Positions 32,583-41,518 of a stretch of DNA of 64,000 bases are shown here, in pieces. The notes beneath the pieces are model-generated. The model was not told where the DNA came from, searched no databases, and saw only the letters and a list, made by a program, of their open reading frames with translations. The stretch is from DASRHT01 sp035650355 (GTDB lineage: Bacteria > Chloroflexota > Ktedonobacteria > Ktedonobacterales > Ktedonobacteraceae): NCBI GenBank assembly GCA_035650355.1, contig DASRHT010000022.1, positions 124,001-188,000 of the forward strand, written 5' to 3'. Every line of letters starts with the position of its first letter. The first letter of the stretch is position 1. The translations under genes and the position numbers were made by a program.

Positions 32583-33800
32583 TTACTCTATGGGCAGTTC
32601 CACGCAGAAGGTACTGCCCTTGTTTGGCTCAGACTCGCACCAGATGCGCCCATTGTGGCGCTCGACGATATCCTTTGAGATCGCCAGACCGAGGCCCAGA
32701 CCGCGCTGCGACGATTTCTCCGCCTCGGGCGTGCGATAGAAGGCGTCGAAGATATACTTGATCTGGTTTTTGGCGATGCCACGCCCGTGGTCACGCACCT
32801 TTATGATCGCCTTGTTCCCGACCCGGCGCATGCAGACCTCAACCGCGCTCTTCGGCGGCGAATATTTGATGGCGTTGCTCACCAGATTAACCAGCACCTG
32901 CGATAGTCGGTCGCAATCGACCTGCATCTCTAGCGTTTCAGGGGGCAGGTCTAGCTGAATTGTGCGCTCCGTCAGGAAATGCTGATCATCCACGACCTGG
33001 CGGCAGATCTCCCTGATATCGCACTGCTGTTTACGCAACGCGAGTTTCCCCGTGCGAATGCTGCTGACATCCATCAGGTCATTAATCAGTGATGTCAGAC
33101 GGACCGTCTGAGTATTGATTTTCTCCAGCGTTGTGCTGACCGCAACCATTTCGGGAGAGAGTTCTTGCTGCTTCGACAGGCGGCGCAACATGAGCTGCGC
33201 CTGCCCCCGGATGCTGGTGATGGGCGTTTTCAGTTCATGCGAAGCAATTGAGAGGAAGCTATCTTTCATCTGGTTGGCGTCTTTGAGCTTCTGATTCACA
33301 TCCTCCAGTTCCAACGCGTAAGACTGTAACTCCTGCTCGGCAGCGATGGCGTCCAGCATTGCCCGCTCGCGCTGGGCTACGATGAGCGCGATAGCCAGGC
33401 CACTAACGATGAAGGGGAGGAGCTGTAGTATCCCTTCTCTCGTGATGATGTTAAATGTCCCGATAGGGGGAAGGGTATAATAGTCGATAGCGAGCGTGCT
33501 CAATGCAAGGGTAAAGAGTGCAGGGCCAACGCCCCAGAAGAGCGCGGTAAATAGCACCACCAGAACCAGGAGCGGGTGGGGCAAATAAGGATATCCCAGC
33601 ACTTTTTGCATGACCATCGTTGTATACATGGCCAGCGCTACCAGGGGAATGCTTGCAAGATAGCCGATAAAGGGATGCCTCCATCGAGGCATATGCGCCT
33701 TGTAGTGCTTGCGCAATTCTGCTCGTTGCTCAAAGCTCATGCGCTTGAAGCGGCGACCGTGCCGATCAATATGGCTGCCAGTGGTGTGAATCGTTCGCAT
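32583..33800 (-). CDS. Membrane sensor histidine kinase, DUF4118-type
   Basis: About 405 aa. ATG 33800 has GGGAG 6 nt upstream. After a basic N-terminus come four TM segments in a KdpD-like DUF4118 arrangement (FIGYLASIPLVALAMYTTM, LVLVVLFTALFWGVGPALFTLALSTLAIDYY), a coiled-coil, then HisKA: DSFLSIASHELKTPITSIRG, with the phospho-acceptor His. The HATPase_c domain has N-box LVNLVSNAIKYSP, G1 VRDHGRGI and G2 GLGLGLAIS. No response regulator lies adjacent; the convergent gene upstream is the sigma regulator. Confidence 0.92.
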   Translation of the reverse strand: MRTIHTTGSHIDRHGRRFKRMSFEQRAELRKHYKAHMPRWRHPFIGYLASIPLVALAMYTTMVMQKVLGYPYLPHPLLVLVVLFTALFWGVGPALFTLALSTLAIDYYTLPPIGTFNIITREGILQLLPFIVSGLAIALIVAQRERAMLDAIAAEQELQSYALELEDVNQKLKDANQMKDSFLSIASHELKTPITSIRGQAQLMLRRLSKQQELSPEMVAVSTTLEKINTQTVRLTSLINDLMDVSSIRTGKLALRKQQCDIREICRQVVDDQHFLTERTIQLDLPPETLEMQVDCDRLSQVLVNLVSNAIKYSPPKSAVEVCMRRVGNKAIIKVRDHGRGIAKNQIKYIFDAFYRTPEAEKSSQRGLGLGLAISKDIVERHNGRIWCESEPNKGSTFCVELPIE

Positions 33801-33889
33801 CTTGCTCCCGTGTCCTTCGCCAGAGATCCATTTATACCTATACTCATCATACAACTAGAGAAACGAAAAGAGAACCTCTGCAGATACTC

Positions 33890-34864
33890 TTATCTCGTAC
33901 GTATCAGGTGAGATTGCTCTACGCGTATAAACGCCTCTTGCAGACGGGCATCGTGCATGGCAATCATGGGGATCTCCGGGTGTCGCTGGGAAAAATAGTG
34001 TAGCTCTCGCAAGGTCTGACAGGCCAGCTCGTCATCACTGGTAACGCGCGACCAGATAAAGGGATGCATGGTTGCCGGGCGTAGATAGTTTTCCGCAACC
34101 CAGGCGGCATCGCCCAGCAATAACAGGCGTGAACCATTGGACCGATTAATAAATAGCCCGGTATTTCCTATGGTATGACCTGCCAAAGGTACTAGTACTA
34201 TTGATCCGTCGCCCAGAAGGTCGCAGCTTGAGCCGAATCCTTCATATGCAGGGCCATTACAGTCAAACAGCTCGACGGGATTGTTTCCCATCAAACGCCT
34301 GGAGAGCCCCCGATGTTGTTGGAGGAGGCCATGCTGCGACTCCTCATACTCGGCGCGATTGATGCGCAGGGGGACGCCTGGGATATCAGGAATGCCGCTG
34401 ACGTGATCCCAGTGCAAATGAGAGATCAGCGCAAAGTCCAGATCGTGCGGCTTCAGCGCCCTCTGCTCAAGATGCTCGGCCAGCGACCGCTCGAAAGTAA
34501 AGTTTGCCAGCGTTTTGCGGAAGAACAGCGATTGATCGATGAGGAAGAGTGCGATATCGGAGCAGAGCCCGGTATCGTAGAGAAACGTCGCTTTAGGATG
34601 CTGGATCAGCACCGCGCTATGTGCAATAGTGCGAGGAGCAAGCGAAAAAGCGCCACGCACAGCAATAAACTCGGGAATGGTGATGCTGCCGCAGCGCAGG
34701 AAAGTCACGTCGATATCAGGCAATGCCGAGGTATCCAGCGTTTCCCCTTTTTCATCAGGGCTGTCGAGCAGAAAACGCCTGGGCAAAGTGCTTTTAATGG
34801 CTATTGCCGCTCCTAAAGTTGCCAGCGATATGCTGCCTAACACAGCCAGGTTGCGCCATTTCAT
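33890..34864 (-). CDS. MBL-fold metallo-hydrolase, lactonase-like, membrane-anchored
   Basis: About 324 aa. The ATG at 34864 overlaps the upstream kinase stop by 4 nt (ATGA), so the two are coupled. An N-terminal hydrophobic segment (NLAVLGSISLATLGAAIAI) suggests an exported, membrane-anchored protein. The metallo-beta-lactamase metal site is intact: HLHWDH (HxHxDH), PLAGHTIGNTG (His), LLGDAAW (bridging Asp) and a late His in MIAMHDARLQ. The layout is closest to the AHL-lactonase/quorum-quenching and related esterase branch. Substrate unknown; its coupling to a sensor kinase is unusual for the family. Confidence 0.85.
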   Translation of the reverse strand: MKWRNLAVLGSISLATLGAAIAIKSTLPRRFLLDSPDEKGETLDTSALPDIDVTFLRCGSITIPEFIAVRGAFSLAPRTIAHSAVLIQHPKATFLYDTGLCSDIALFLIDQSLFFRKTLANFTFERSLAEHLEQRALKPHDLDFALISHLHWDHVSGIPDIPGVPLRINRAEYEESQHGLLQQHRGLSRRLMGNNPVELFDCNGPAYEGFGSSCDLLGDGSIVLVPLAGHTIGNTGLFINRSNGSRLLLLGDAAWVAENYLRPATMHPFIWSRVTSDDELACQTLRELHYFSQRHPEIPMIAMHDARLQEAFIRVEQSHLIRTR

Positions 34865-37116
34865 GGGCTTGGCTCCTTTAACCGATGAGTAACTGTTGGG
34901 GCCAGCGGTAACGTAAACCAGAACGTAGAGCCTTCTCCATATTTGCTCTCTACCCCCACCCGTCCTTGATGGCGCTCTATGATCGTGCGGCTGATGTGCA
35001 GGCCGAGACCCAGACCCACCCCGGACCCGCTCAATACTTTGACGCCTGGGGCCTGGTAGAAGCATTCCCAGATCTGCTCTTGCTCCTCGCTTGATAGCCC
35101 CGGCCCTTCATCTCGCACCAGCACGCGCGCTTGCTGCTCCATCCGCTCTATCCACACTCTTACCGGCCTGTCTGCCATTGAGTACTTGAGCGCGTTTGAC
35201 AGGTAGTTTGTCAGGACTTGAGTAATGCGGTCATGGTCAATAATCACAGGGACCATGACGCAGGAAGGTACACTCAATGTAATCACGCGCTCGGGCGATG
35301 TTTTACGCTGCTCTTGAATTACTTCCTGAACGAGTGTTATCAAGTTGCACGGCTCCTGTCGCAGGTGTAATTGTAGTTTGTTCGATTGGATGCGTGATAT
35401 ATCAACCATATCGCTGACCAGGCGATTAAGCACGCTGATCTGGCGCTCTGCACGCTCAAGCATATTTTGTGCGGCCTCGACTTTTCCAAGTACAATGTCG
35501 GGCATTGCTTCCGGCAACTGATTAATTGATTTCAGGCGGCGCATCGCCAGTTGCACATTAGCTTTGATGGTTGTAAGAGGCGTACGCAGCTCGTGGCTTG
35601 CAACCCCGAGGAACTCTTCCATCCGGGCGTTAGCCTCACGCAGAGCCAGCTCGCGACCTTGCGAGGCCGCTTGTTCGCTCAACAGGCGCTGGCGTTCAAT
35701 CACCAAGGCCGATAGCCGGGCGACCGCGCTGGCGAGCGCGATGTCCTCTTCTTTATACTGATGATGCGTATCATCGCCGTAATCGAGCGTCATGATGCCA
35801 ATCAGGCGCTCACCGATACACATAGGAACTGCTAACATCACGTTAATATTGTATGGGTTGGGTTGGTCACTAAATGGAGGTTGTGTCATATCGATGACCA
35901 GCACTTCATTAGCTCGCAGGAGCGCGACCAGTTCGGGAGTCGGGCTATCATTCAGGCTAATTTCCTGTTGGCGCTGTTCCTCCCACCATAGCTCTTCCTG
36001 TTCAGACGAAAGTCCGACTACCGCTATGGGGCGAGGGATCTCCGTTTCTGGCTCTATCACGACAACCCCCACACGTCTACAGTTTAGCACATGGCAGGTT
36101 AACTCAGCCAGTTGGCGTCCAACGATATCCAGCTCATCGGCACTCTCCGGCAACTGCACCAGGGCTCTGGCCATCTCCAACATCCCTTCAAGGGCTTTGC
36201 GCGTGCGCAGTTCCAGGCTGCGCCGCTCGGTCACGTCGCGCGCGATAATCACGGCTCCGATAATAGCGCGTTGCGCATCGTACATTGGCGAGCCGCTCAG
36301 GCTCAAGTGCAGCTTGTCGCCATTGCGAGCGCTCACGATGACATCCAGGGCTGTTGCGCCTTTGAGCACCTCGCCATTCAACAGGCGATGGACAGGCGAC
36401 CGATCAGGCGGAATAGGCTGGCCGGTCTCGTCGCGCAGCATATAATGGGCGGCCCGCTCTTCTGGTGGCAGGGAAGCGTGCTCGGGCCATACATTCAGAG
36501 GAAATATTTCTTGAGCGGCTGTGCTGGCAAAAATAATGTTTCCCACTCGATCATAGACCAGCACGCCTTCCGCGATTGTCTCAAGTATCGTCTCAAGCCG
36601 GAGCCTGACTGCCTCCGCTTCAGTGCGCGCCGTTTGTTCGCGTTGCAACAGATCAATACGTTCTGCTTCTGCATGCTTACGTTCGGTAATATCTTCGACG
36701 AAAGCTATCTGGTGTACTATGACGTTCTCATCACCATGTACCACCGATACCGTCACGTTGATCCAGACAAGCTTGCCGGTTTTATGCAAATAGCGTTTCT
36801 CCAGCGAGCACGTCTGGATCTCGCCAGCTTGCAAACGACGAAAACCTTCCAGGCTTGCTGGAAGATCATCGGGATAGGTAATATCCTGGAAGGATTTTTC
36901 TAAAAGCTCCTCACGGCTATATCCAACAATATCGCATAGCTTTTGATTGACCTGGAGCCAGCGACCATTAGCCGCTATGTAGGCAACGCCGATGGCTGCC
37001 TGCTCAAATACAAGGTCGCTCTCTCTCTTCCTCGAATAGCCTTCTGTCTCCTGGCCTTTAAGGAAATGTTTGTGATGCATCGATGCTACCACGCCAGTAC
37101 TTCCCCTGCTCGCCAT
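34861..37116 (-). CDS. Soluble PAS-PAS-GAF hybrid sensor histidine kinase
   Basis: About 750 aa. The start is uncertain: ATG 37116 is used (others: TTG 37137, ATG 37080), none with a strong ribosome site. Domains in order: PAS with PAC (FEQAAIGVAYIAANGRWLQVN, then FVEDITERK), a second PAS (LETILETIAEGVLVYDRVGN), GAF (~residues 355-505), HisKA (MEEFLGVASHELRTPLTTIKAN) and HATPase_c (LTNYLSNALKYS, VRDEGPGLSSEEQ, GVGLGLGLHIS). No TM, so it senses a cytoplasmic cue. Coupled to the downstream MBL hydrolase; no response regulator nearby. Confidence 0.9.
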   Translation of the reverse strand: MASRGSTGVVASMHHKHFLKGQETEGYSRKRESDLVFEQAAIGVAYIAANGRWLQVNQKLCDIVGYSREELLEKSFQDITYPDDLPASLEGFRRLQAGEIQTCSLEKRYLHKTGKLVWINVTVSVVHGDENVIVHQIAFVEDITERKHAEAERIDLLQREQTARTEAEAVRLRLETILETIAEGVLVYDRVGNIIFASTAAQEIFPLNVWPEHASLPPEERAAHYMLRDETGQPIPPDRSPVHRLLNGEVLKGATALDVIVSARNGDKLHLSLSGSPMYDAQRAIIGAVIIARDVTERRSLELRTRKALEGMLEMARALVQLPESADELDIVGRQLAELTCHVLNCRRVGVVVIEPETEIPRPIAVVGLSSEQEELWWEEQRQQEISLNDSPTPELVALLRANEVLVIDMTQPPFSDQPNPYNINVMLAVPMCIGERLIGIMTLDYGDDTHHQYKEEDIALASAVARLSALVIERQRLLSEQAASQGRELALREANARMEEFLGVASHELRTPLTTIKANVQLAMRRLKSINQLPEAMPDIVLGKVEAAQNMLERAERQISVLNRLVSDMVDISRIQSNKLQLHLRQEPCNLITLVQEVIQEQRKTSPERVITLSVPSCVMVPVIIDHDRITQVLTNYLSNALKYSMADRPVRVWIERMEQQARVLVRDEGPGLSSEEQEQIWECFYQAPGVKVLSGSGVGLGLGLHISRTIIERHQGRVGVESKYGEGSTFWFTLPLAPTVTHRLKEPSP

Positions 37117-37392
37117 CGTTATAAAGGTCTTATTCAAGCATACCACGACCTCTACAATAGAGAATTGCAGGGAAAAAATAAAAATTTCAGCTTTTTTAGA
37201 AAAAACAAGGCACTCCTGTGCTTTTCTGCTGTCACAAAAGCGCAAAAGGTGTCAGAATAATGGTTTACCGTGCAAACTCTAGTGTTAGCACGGATGAATT
37301 AAAGAAAAAGATCCAACTGTGCTCCTTTACTACAACGAGATATACTAAGGGGTGTACGAAGTAAGAGTATTTTCCTGAAAAAGGGGGGCGCT

Positions 37393-38757
37393 ATGATGAC
37401 CATCGACCAGACTGCTGAACTCGCTCAATTTTGCGCAACGTTAACATCAGATAGCCTGCCGGAAGCTGTAAAAGACCGGGTGCGGTACCTGCTGCTTGAT
37501 CATCTTGCGGTAACGTTGCGCGGTTCAACGTTGCCATCCAGCCAGGCTGCGCATTGTCTTTTGCAGAGCATCCCCGGCGCCGCATTGCCCCAGGGGAGTA
37601 CTATTTTTGGTCGGCAGGAGCGGGCCGAGGCGTCATGGGCGGCCCTGCTCAATGGCGTGGCGGCGCACGGCTTAGAAATGGACGATGTGGAGAATCGCTC
37701 GTCGCTGCATCCAGGAGTGGTCGTCTTCCCAGCAGCCCTGGCGCTCGCGGAGCAATTAGACTCCCCTGTAGAGCAGTTCTATGCCGCCGTTGTCGCTGGC
37801 TACGAGGTTACATTGCGCGTTGGTGCGGCCCTCAATCCTGCTTCAGCTTATAATCGTGGCTTTCACCCGACGGCGATCTGTGGCACATTTGGAGCCACGG
37901 CTGCCAGCGCTCGCCTGTTGGGGCTATCGCCTGAGCAGACCGGCAGGGCGTTCGGCATCGCTGGCAGCATGGCGTCAGGTTCGATGGCGTATTTGCATGA
38001 CGGGGCATGGACGAAACGCCTGCACCCCGGCTGGTCGTCGCACGCAGGTATTACTGCTGCACGGTTAGCATCGGCTGGTTTCATCGGACCAAACAGCATG
38101 CTTGAAGGCCGCTATGGCTTCCTCCGCGCCTACTCTGCGGATAGCGATAAGAGCCAGCTCAAGCGCGGCGCGGATTTTGCCATTATGGACGTATCGTTAA
38201 AGCCGTATGCCTGCTGCCGCTATATGCATGGCCCCATCGACTGTCTGCTCGAAATTAGGGACAGGCATCAGCCCGATCCTGAAGAGATTGCTCATATTCG
38301 CTGCGGTGTGCTCACCGGCGGTCGCGGCCTGATCGCAGACCCCATCGAGCAGAAACGGCAGGCAAAGAACATCGTCGATGCCCAGTTTAGCATGCCCTTT
38401 GGCGCGGCCATCGCCCTGCTGAGCGGGCAGGCGGGGATGACGGTATTTACAGAGCAGTGGCTGCATCATCCCACAGTGAGGACGCTCATGCAGCGAGTCG
38501 AGTGCTATTCGTCATCGGAACTGGACGACCATTATCCTGCTGAATGGAGGGCCGAGGCCGCGGTCCAGATGCGCGACGGAAGAGCGTTTCATGCCGCGAC
38601 TCGTTATCCGCTCGGCGATCCGCACAATCCGCTAAGCTGGCAGCAGCTTGAGGCCCGCTTCCATGAACTGGTCGCACCCGTTATTGAGGAAGAAAGTAGG
38701 CGTGAGCAGATCATCAACAATGTGCGCGAACTGGAACATCTGCGCAGCATACTATAG
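37393..38757 (+). CDS. MmgE/PrpD family protein
   Basis: A 454-aa protein. It shows the MmgE/PrpD two-domain layout: an N-terminal all-helical domain (VRYLLLDHLAVTLRGS, AALLNGVAAHGLEMDDV, HPGVVVFPAALALAEQL, GYEVTLRVGAALNPA, FHPTAICGTFGATAASARLLGL) and a smaller alpha/beta domain after ~residue 270. PrpD is a 2-methylcitrate dehydratase and CAD (itaconate) enzymes share the fold; distant members such as this one have unassigned substrates. A GGGGGG-type site precedes the start. No other methylcitrate cycle gene is nearby, so PrpD activity should not be assumed. Confidence 0.87.
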   Translation: MMTIDQTAELAQFCATLTSDSLPEAVKDRVRYLLLDHLAVTLRGSTLPSSQAAHCLLQSIPGAALPQGSTIFGRQERAEASWAALLNGVAAHGLEMDDVENRSSLHPGVVVFPAALALAEQLDSPVEQFYAAVVAGYEVTLRVGAALNPASAYNRGFHPTAICGTFGATAASARLLGLSPEQTGRAFGIAGSMASGSMAYLHDGAWTKRLHPGWSSHAGITAARLASAGFIGPNSMLEGRYGFLRAYSADSDKSQLKRGADFAIMDVSLKPYACCRYMHGPIDCLLEIRDRHQPDPEEIAHIRCGVLTGGRGLIADPIEQKRQAKNIVDAQFSMPFGAAIALLSGQAGMTVFTEQWLHHPTVRTLMQRVECYSSSELDDHYPAEWRAEAAVQMRDGRAFHAATRYPLGDPHNPLSWQQLEARFHELVAPVIEEESRREQIINNVRELEHLRSIL

Positions 38758-38761
38758 CAAA

Positions 38762-38800
38762 GCCGCCGGTTGGATGCCTTTCAAGCATCCAACCGGCGGC
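38762..38800. terminator. Strong hairpin terminator between convergent genes
   Basis: Perfect 16-bp arms GCCGCCGGTTGGATGC and complement (38762-38777, 38785-38800) with a 7-nt loop. It sits between the MmgE stop (38757) and the clpC stop (38826); short T runs follow on both strands, so it probably serves both. Confidence 0.8.
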
Positions 38801-38825
38801 CTTCAATTGTTCTATGTTAACAGGC

Positions 38826-41069
38826 TTAGACGGTTTGAGTGATTTCCTGGGCCTGGACAACGATTTTGCCGTCGCTGACCGTCAGGTAAGCCATCTGGCC
38901 GCTGGCGATCTCACCGTTCAGCAGTGCGTCGGCCAGGGCGTCATCGACGTAGGCCTGGATAGCGCGGCGCAATGGGCGAGCGCCGTACTCTTCATCGAAC
39001 CCTTCTTTGAGTAAGAAGTCTCGCGCCTCATCGCTGACCGCCAGCTCGATGCCCTGCTCGCTCAAGCGCAGGCGCACCTGGTTAAGCATCAGCTCGACGA
39101 TGCGATAAAGCTCGATTTTACCCAGAGAATGGAAGACCACAATCTGGTCGATGCGGTTGATGAACTCGGGGCGGAAGAGGCGTTTCAGTCCCTCCATCGC
39201 CTTCGAGCGCATCGCTTCGTGCTGCTCGCTGCGATCATCCTCACCGGTCTTCGCCGAGAAGCCGATGCGGACGGCGCGCTTCAGGTCGGCGCTACCGGCG
39301 TTGCTGGTCATGATCACTACTGTATTCTTAAAGTCTACTGTGCGTCCCTGGCCATCCGTCAGGCGTCCATCATCCATGATCTGTAGCAGCGCATTGAAGA
39401 CTTCAGGATGCGCTTTCTCGACCTCGTCGAGCAGAATCACGCTATATGGGCGACGGCGTACCATCTCGGTCAGTTGACCGCCCTCATCATGTCCAACGTA
39501 GCCGGGAGGGCTGCCGAAGAGGCGAGAAACGGTATGTGGCTCCATATACTCCGACATGTCGAGTCGGATCATATGGTCCTCGCCACCGAACAGCTCGGAT
39601 GCCAGCGCCCTTGCCAGTTCCGTCTTGCCCACGCCAGTTGGGCCGAGGAAGAGGAAGGAGCCAATCGGGCGTTTAGGATCTTTCAAGCCAGCGCGCGAGC
39701 GGCGAATGGCACGCGCGACAACGCCAATCGCTTCATCCTGACCAATGACACGCTTGCGCAGATCATCTTCCAGGTGACGCAGGTTCTGACGCTCACTTTC
39801 CAGCATCTGGCTGATCGGCACGCCGGTCCAGTTCTCGACGATGCGAGCGACATGCTCAGGCTCCACAATCAACGCCACGGCGCTGCCCGACTCGACGCGA
39901 GCCTTTTCCAGTTTGCTGAGCGTCAGTAGCTCTTGCTGGCGCATCATGGCGGCGCGTTCGTAGTCCTCGGCGTTAGCCGCGGCCTCTTTCTGCGCCTGAA
40001 TCTCGGTTAGCTCTTTCTCCAGATCGGAGATCAAAGTTGGGCTGACGATGCCCTGCTCGGTCGCCTCCAGGCGCATGGCTGAGCCAGCTTCGTCCATCAC
40101 GTCGATGGCTTTATCCGGCAAGAAGCGATCATTGATGTAGCGGTCAGAGAGCTTGACCGCGGCCTCAATGGCTTCATTGGTGATACTGACGCCGTGGTGG
40201 ATCTCGTAGTTAGGCCGGACGATGCGCAGCATCTCGATAGCCTCTTCCACAGAAGGCTCGTCAACCATGATTGGCTGGAAGCGGCGCTCCAGGGCGGCGT
40301 CTTTCTCGACATGTTTGCGATACTCGTCCAGCGTGGTGGCGCCGATACAGCGCAGCTCGCCACGAGCCAATGCGGGCTTAATCATATCGCCCGCCCCGAC
40401 GGCCCCTTCAGCAGCGCCCGCGCCGACCACAGTATGCAATTCATCTATAAAGACAATCACTTCAGGAGCCTGGCGCAGCTCCTCAAGGATGGATTTGACT
40501 CGCTGCTCAAACTGTCCCCGGAACATCGCACCGGCAACCATGCCGCCAATGTTCAACGAGACAATCCGTTTGCCGCGCAGGGTAGGCGGGACGTTGCCCT
40601 CGTTGATGCGGCGCGCCAGCCCTTCGACGATGGCAGTTTTACCAACGCCAGGCTCACCAATCAGCACCGGATTGTTTTTCTGGCGACGACCAAGCACGGT
40701 AATCACACGCTTTAGCTCACGCGCCCGCCCCGCCGCAGGGTCGAGTTTGCCTTCGGCAGCTTCTGCGGTAAGGTCACGCCCATACTGGTCAAGGGTGGGG
40801 GTTTTGCTATTTTTAGCTCGCTGCTCGGCAGTGGCGGTATTGACTCCACCCATGCCATTGGCGGCAGAAGACGAGCGGTTGTTATTGGCAAAAAAACCGA
40901 GGGGAGCATCAGGCGTTTCAAAGCCCTCAGGGCCACCCATCTGGCCCATTGTGCTCATCAGTTCATCGACGCACGACTGACAGAGGTAATGCTCTTCGCG
41001 CTTGCCGTTTACGAACTGATCCACGCGCACACGGGCGGGGTTCTGTTGACAACGTTCACATTTTCTCAT
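38826..41069 (-). CDS. ClpC-like AAA+ ATPase with N-terminal zinc finger
   Basis: About 747 aa. ATG 41069 has GAGGAG 9 nt upstream. Residues 4-32 hold paired CxxC motifs (CERC... CQSC) like the McsA/UvrB-associated zinc finger, instead of the double Clp-N domain of normal ClpC. Two AAA+ modules follow: D1 with GEPGVGKT and FIDELHTVVGAG, D2 with GPTGVGKTELARAL and LLDEVEKAHPEV. A UVR-like coiled coil between them (EIQAQKEAAANAEDYERAAMM) and the D2 C-terminal domain complete it. It unfolds proteins, presumably for ClpP (not in the window). A CIRCE element and promoter upstream show HrcA heat-shock control. Confidence 0.92.
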   Translation of the reverse strand: MRKCERCQQNPARVRVDQFVNGKREEHYLCQSCVDELMSTMGQMGGPEGFETPDAPLGFFANNNRSSSAANGMGGVNTATAEQRAKNSKTPTLDQYGRDLTAEAAEGKLDPAAGRARELKRVITVLGRRQKNNPVLIGEPGVGKTAIVEGLARRINEGNVPPTLRGKRIVSLNIGGMVAGAMFRGQFEQRVKSILEELRQAPEVIVFIDELHTVVGAGAAEGAVGAGDMIKPALARGELRCIGATTLDEYRKHVEKDAALERRFQPIMVDEPSVEEAIEMLRIVRPNYEIHHGVSITNEAIEAAVKLSDRYINDRFLPDKAIDVMDEAGSAMRLEATEQGIVSPTLISDLEKELTEIQAQKEAAANAEDYERAAMMRQQELLTLSKLEKARVESGSAVALIVEPEHVARIVENWTGVPISQMLESERQNLRHLEDDLRKRVIGQDEAIGVVARAIRRSRAGLKDPKRPIGSFLFLGPTGVGKTELARALASELFGGEDHMIRLDMSEYMEPHTVSRLFGSPPGYVGHDEGGQLTEMVRRRPYSVILLDEVEKAHPEVFNALLQIMDDGRLTDGQGRTVDFKNTVVIMTSNAGSADLKRAVRIGFSAKTGEDDRSEQHEAMRSKAMEGLKRLFRPEFINRIDQIVVFHSLGKIELYRIVELMLNQVRLRLSEQGIELAVSDEARDFLLKEGFDEEYGARPLRRAIQAYVDDALADALLNGEIASGQMAYLTVSDGKIVVQAQEITQTV

Positions 41070-41149
41070 AAATCTATGCTCCTCATCAGAGTGGATACGG
41101 GGTCCAGCCCGCATCATCGTTTAGCAGATAAACTAAACGACTGCTAGCA

Positions 41150-41178
41150 ATTGTAGCACATCTTTTGGCATTTGTCTA
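41150..41178 (-). promoter_or_regulatory. Sigma-70-type promoter of the clpC-like gene
   Basis: On the minus strand TAGACA (41173-41178) and TACAAT (41150-41155) are 17 bp apart, 80 bp before the ATG. The -35 overlaps the end of the CIRCE element, so HrcA binding would block RNA polymerase. Confidence 0.6.
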
Positions 41179-41202
41179 GCACTCATATTGATAGAGTGCT
41201 AA
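41176..41202. promoter_or_regulatory. CIRCE operator for HrcA
   Basis: CTAGCACTC-N9-GAGTGCTAA matches the CIRCE consensus TTAGCACTC-N9-GAGTGCTAA in 17 of 18 arm positions. It is the operator of the heat-shock repressor HrcA and here controls the clpC-like gene starting at 41069. Confidence 0.92.
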
Positions 41203-41420
41203 ATGCTACAACACCAATAGATGGTGGGCTATTCCTGAAAAAATATCTGTTTGGAAAGTGGGCGGGGAGAACCGACCGCGCTGGATAAATAAGCTATGCG
41301 TGAAGGCGTTTTTTACTTTTAAGACGTGTGGTGTGTACTTCTCGACTCACTATTAATAACAACATGGCGGCGCGTGATATTCCCGCCCCCTTGCTTCGTA
41401 GCAGGTTGTTGGGGCATTTA

Positions 41421-41449
41421 TTGACTGATATTCATGAATGGGATATGCT
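41421..41449 (+). promoter_or_regulatory. Promoter of the HTH-GAF gene
   Basis: TTGACT (41421-41426) and TATGCT (41444-41449) are 17 bp apart, about 70 bp before the ATG at 41519. The remaining ~220 bp up to the CIRCE site hold nothing else recognisable. Confidence 0.5.
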
Positions 41450-41518
41450 ATATCCTATGATCGAAGTGCCGTATAATACAGGTTGTATTTTTTTTACTGT
41501 GAGTGGTAAGTATTGGGG

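Noticed and set aside
36112..36903. 263-codon plus-strand open frame
   Set aside because: Antisense to PAS and GAF domains of the kinase gene; no ribosome site or family.
40222..40980. 252-codon plus-strand open frame
   Set aside because: Shadow of the ClpC-like gene; Ser/Arg/Pro-rich without a domain.
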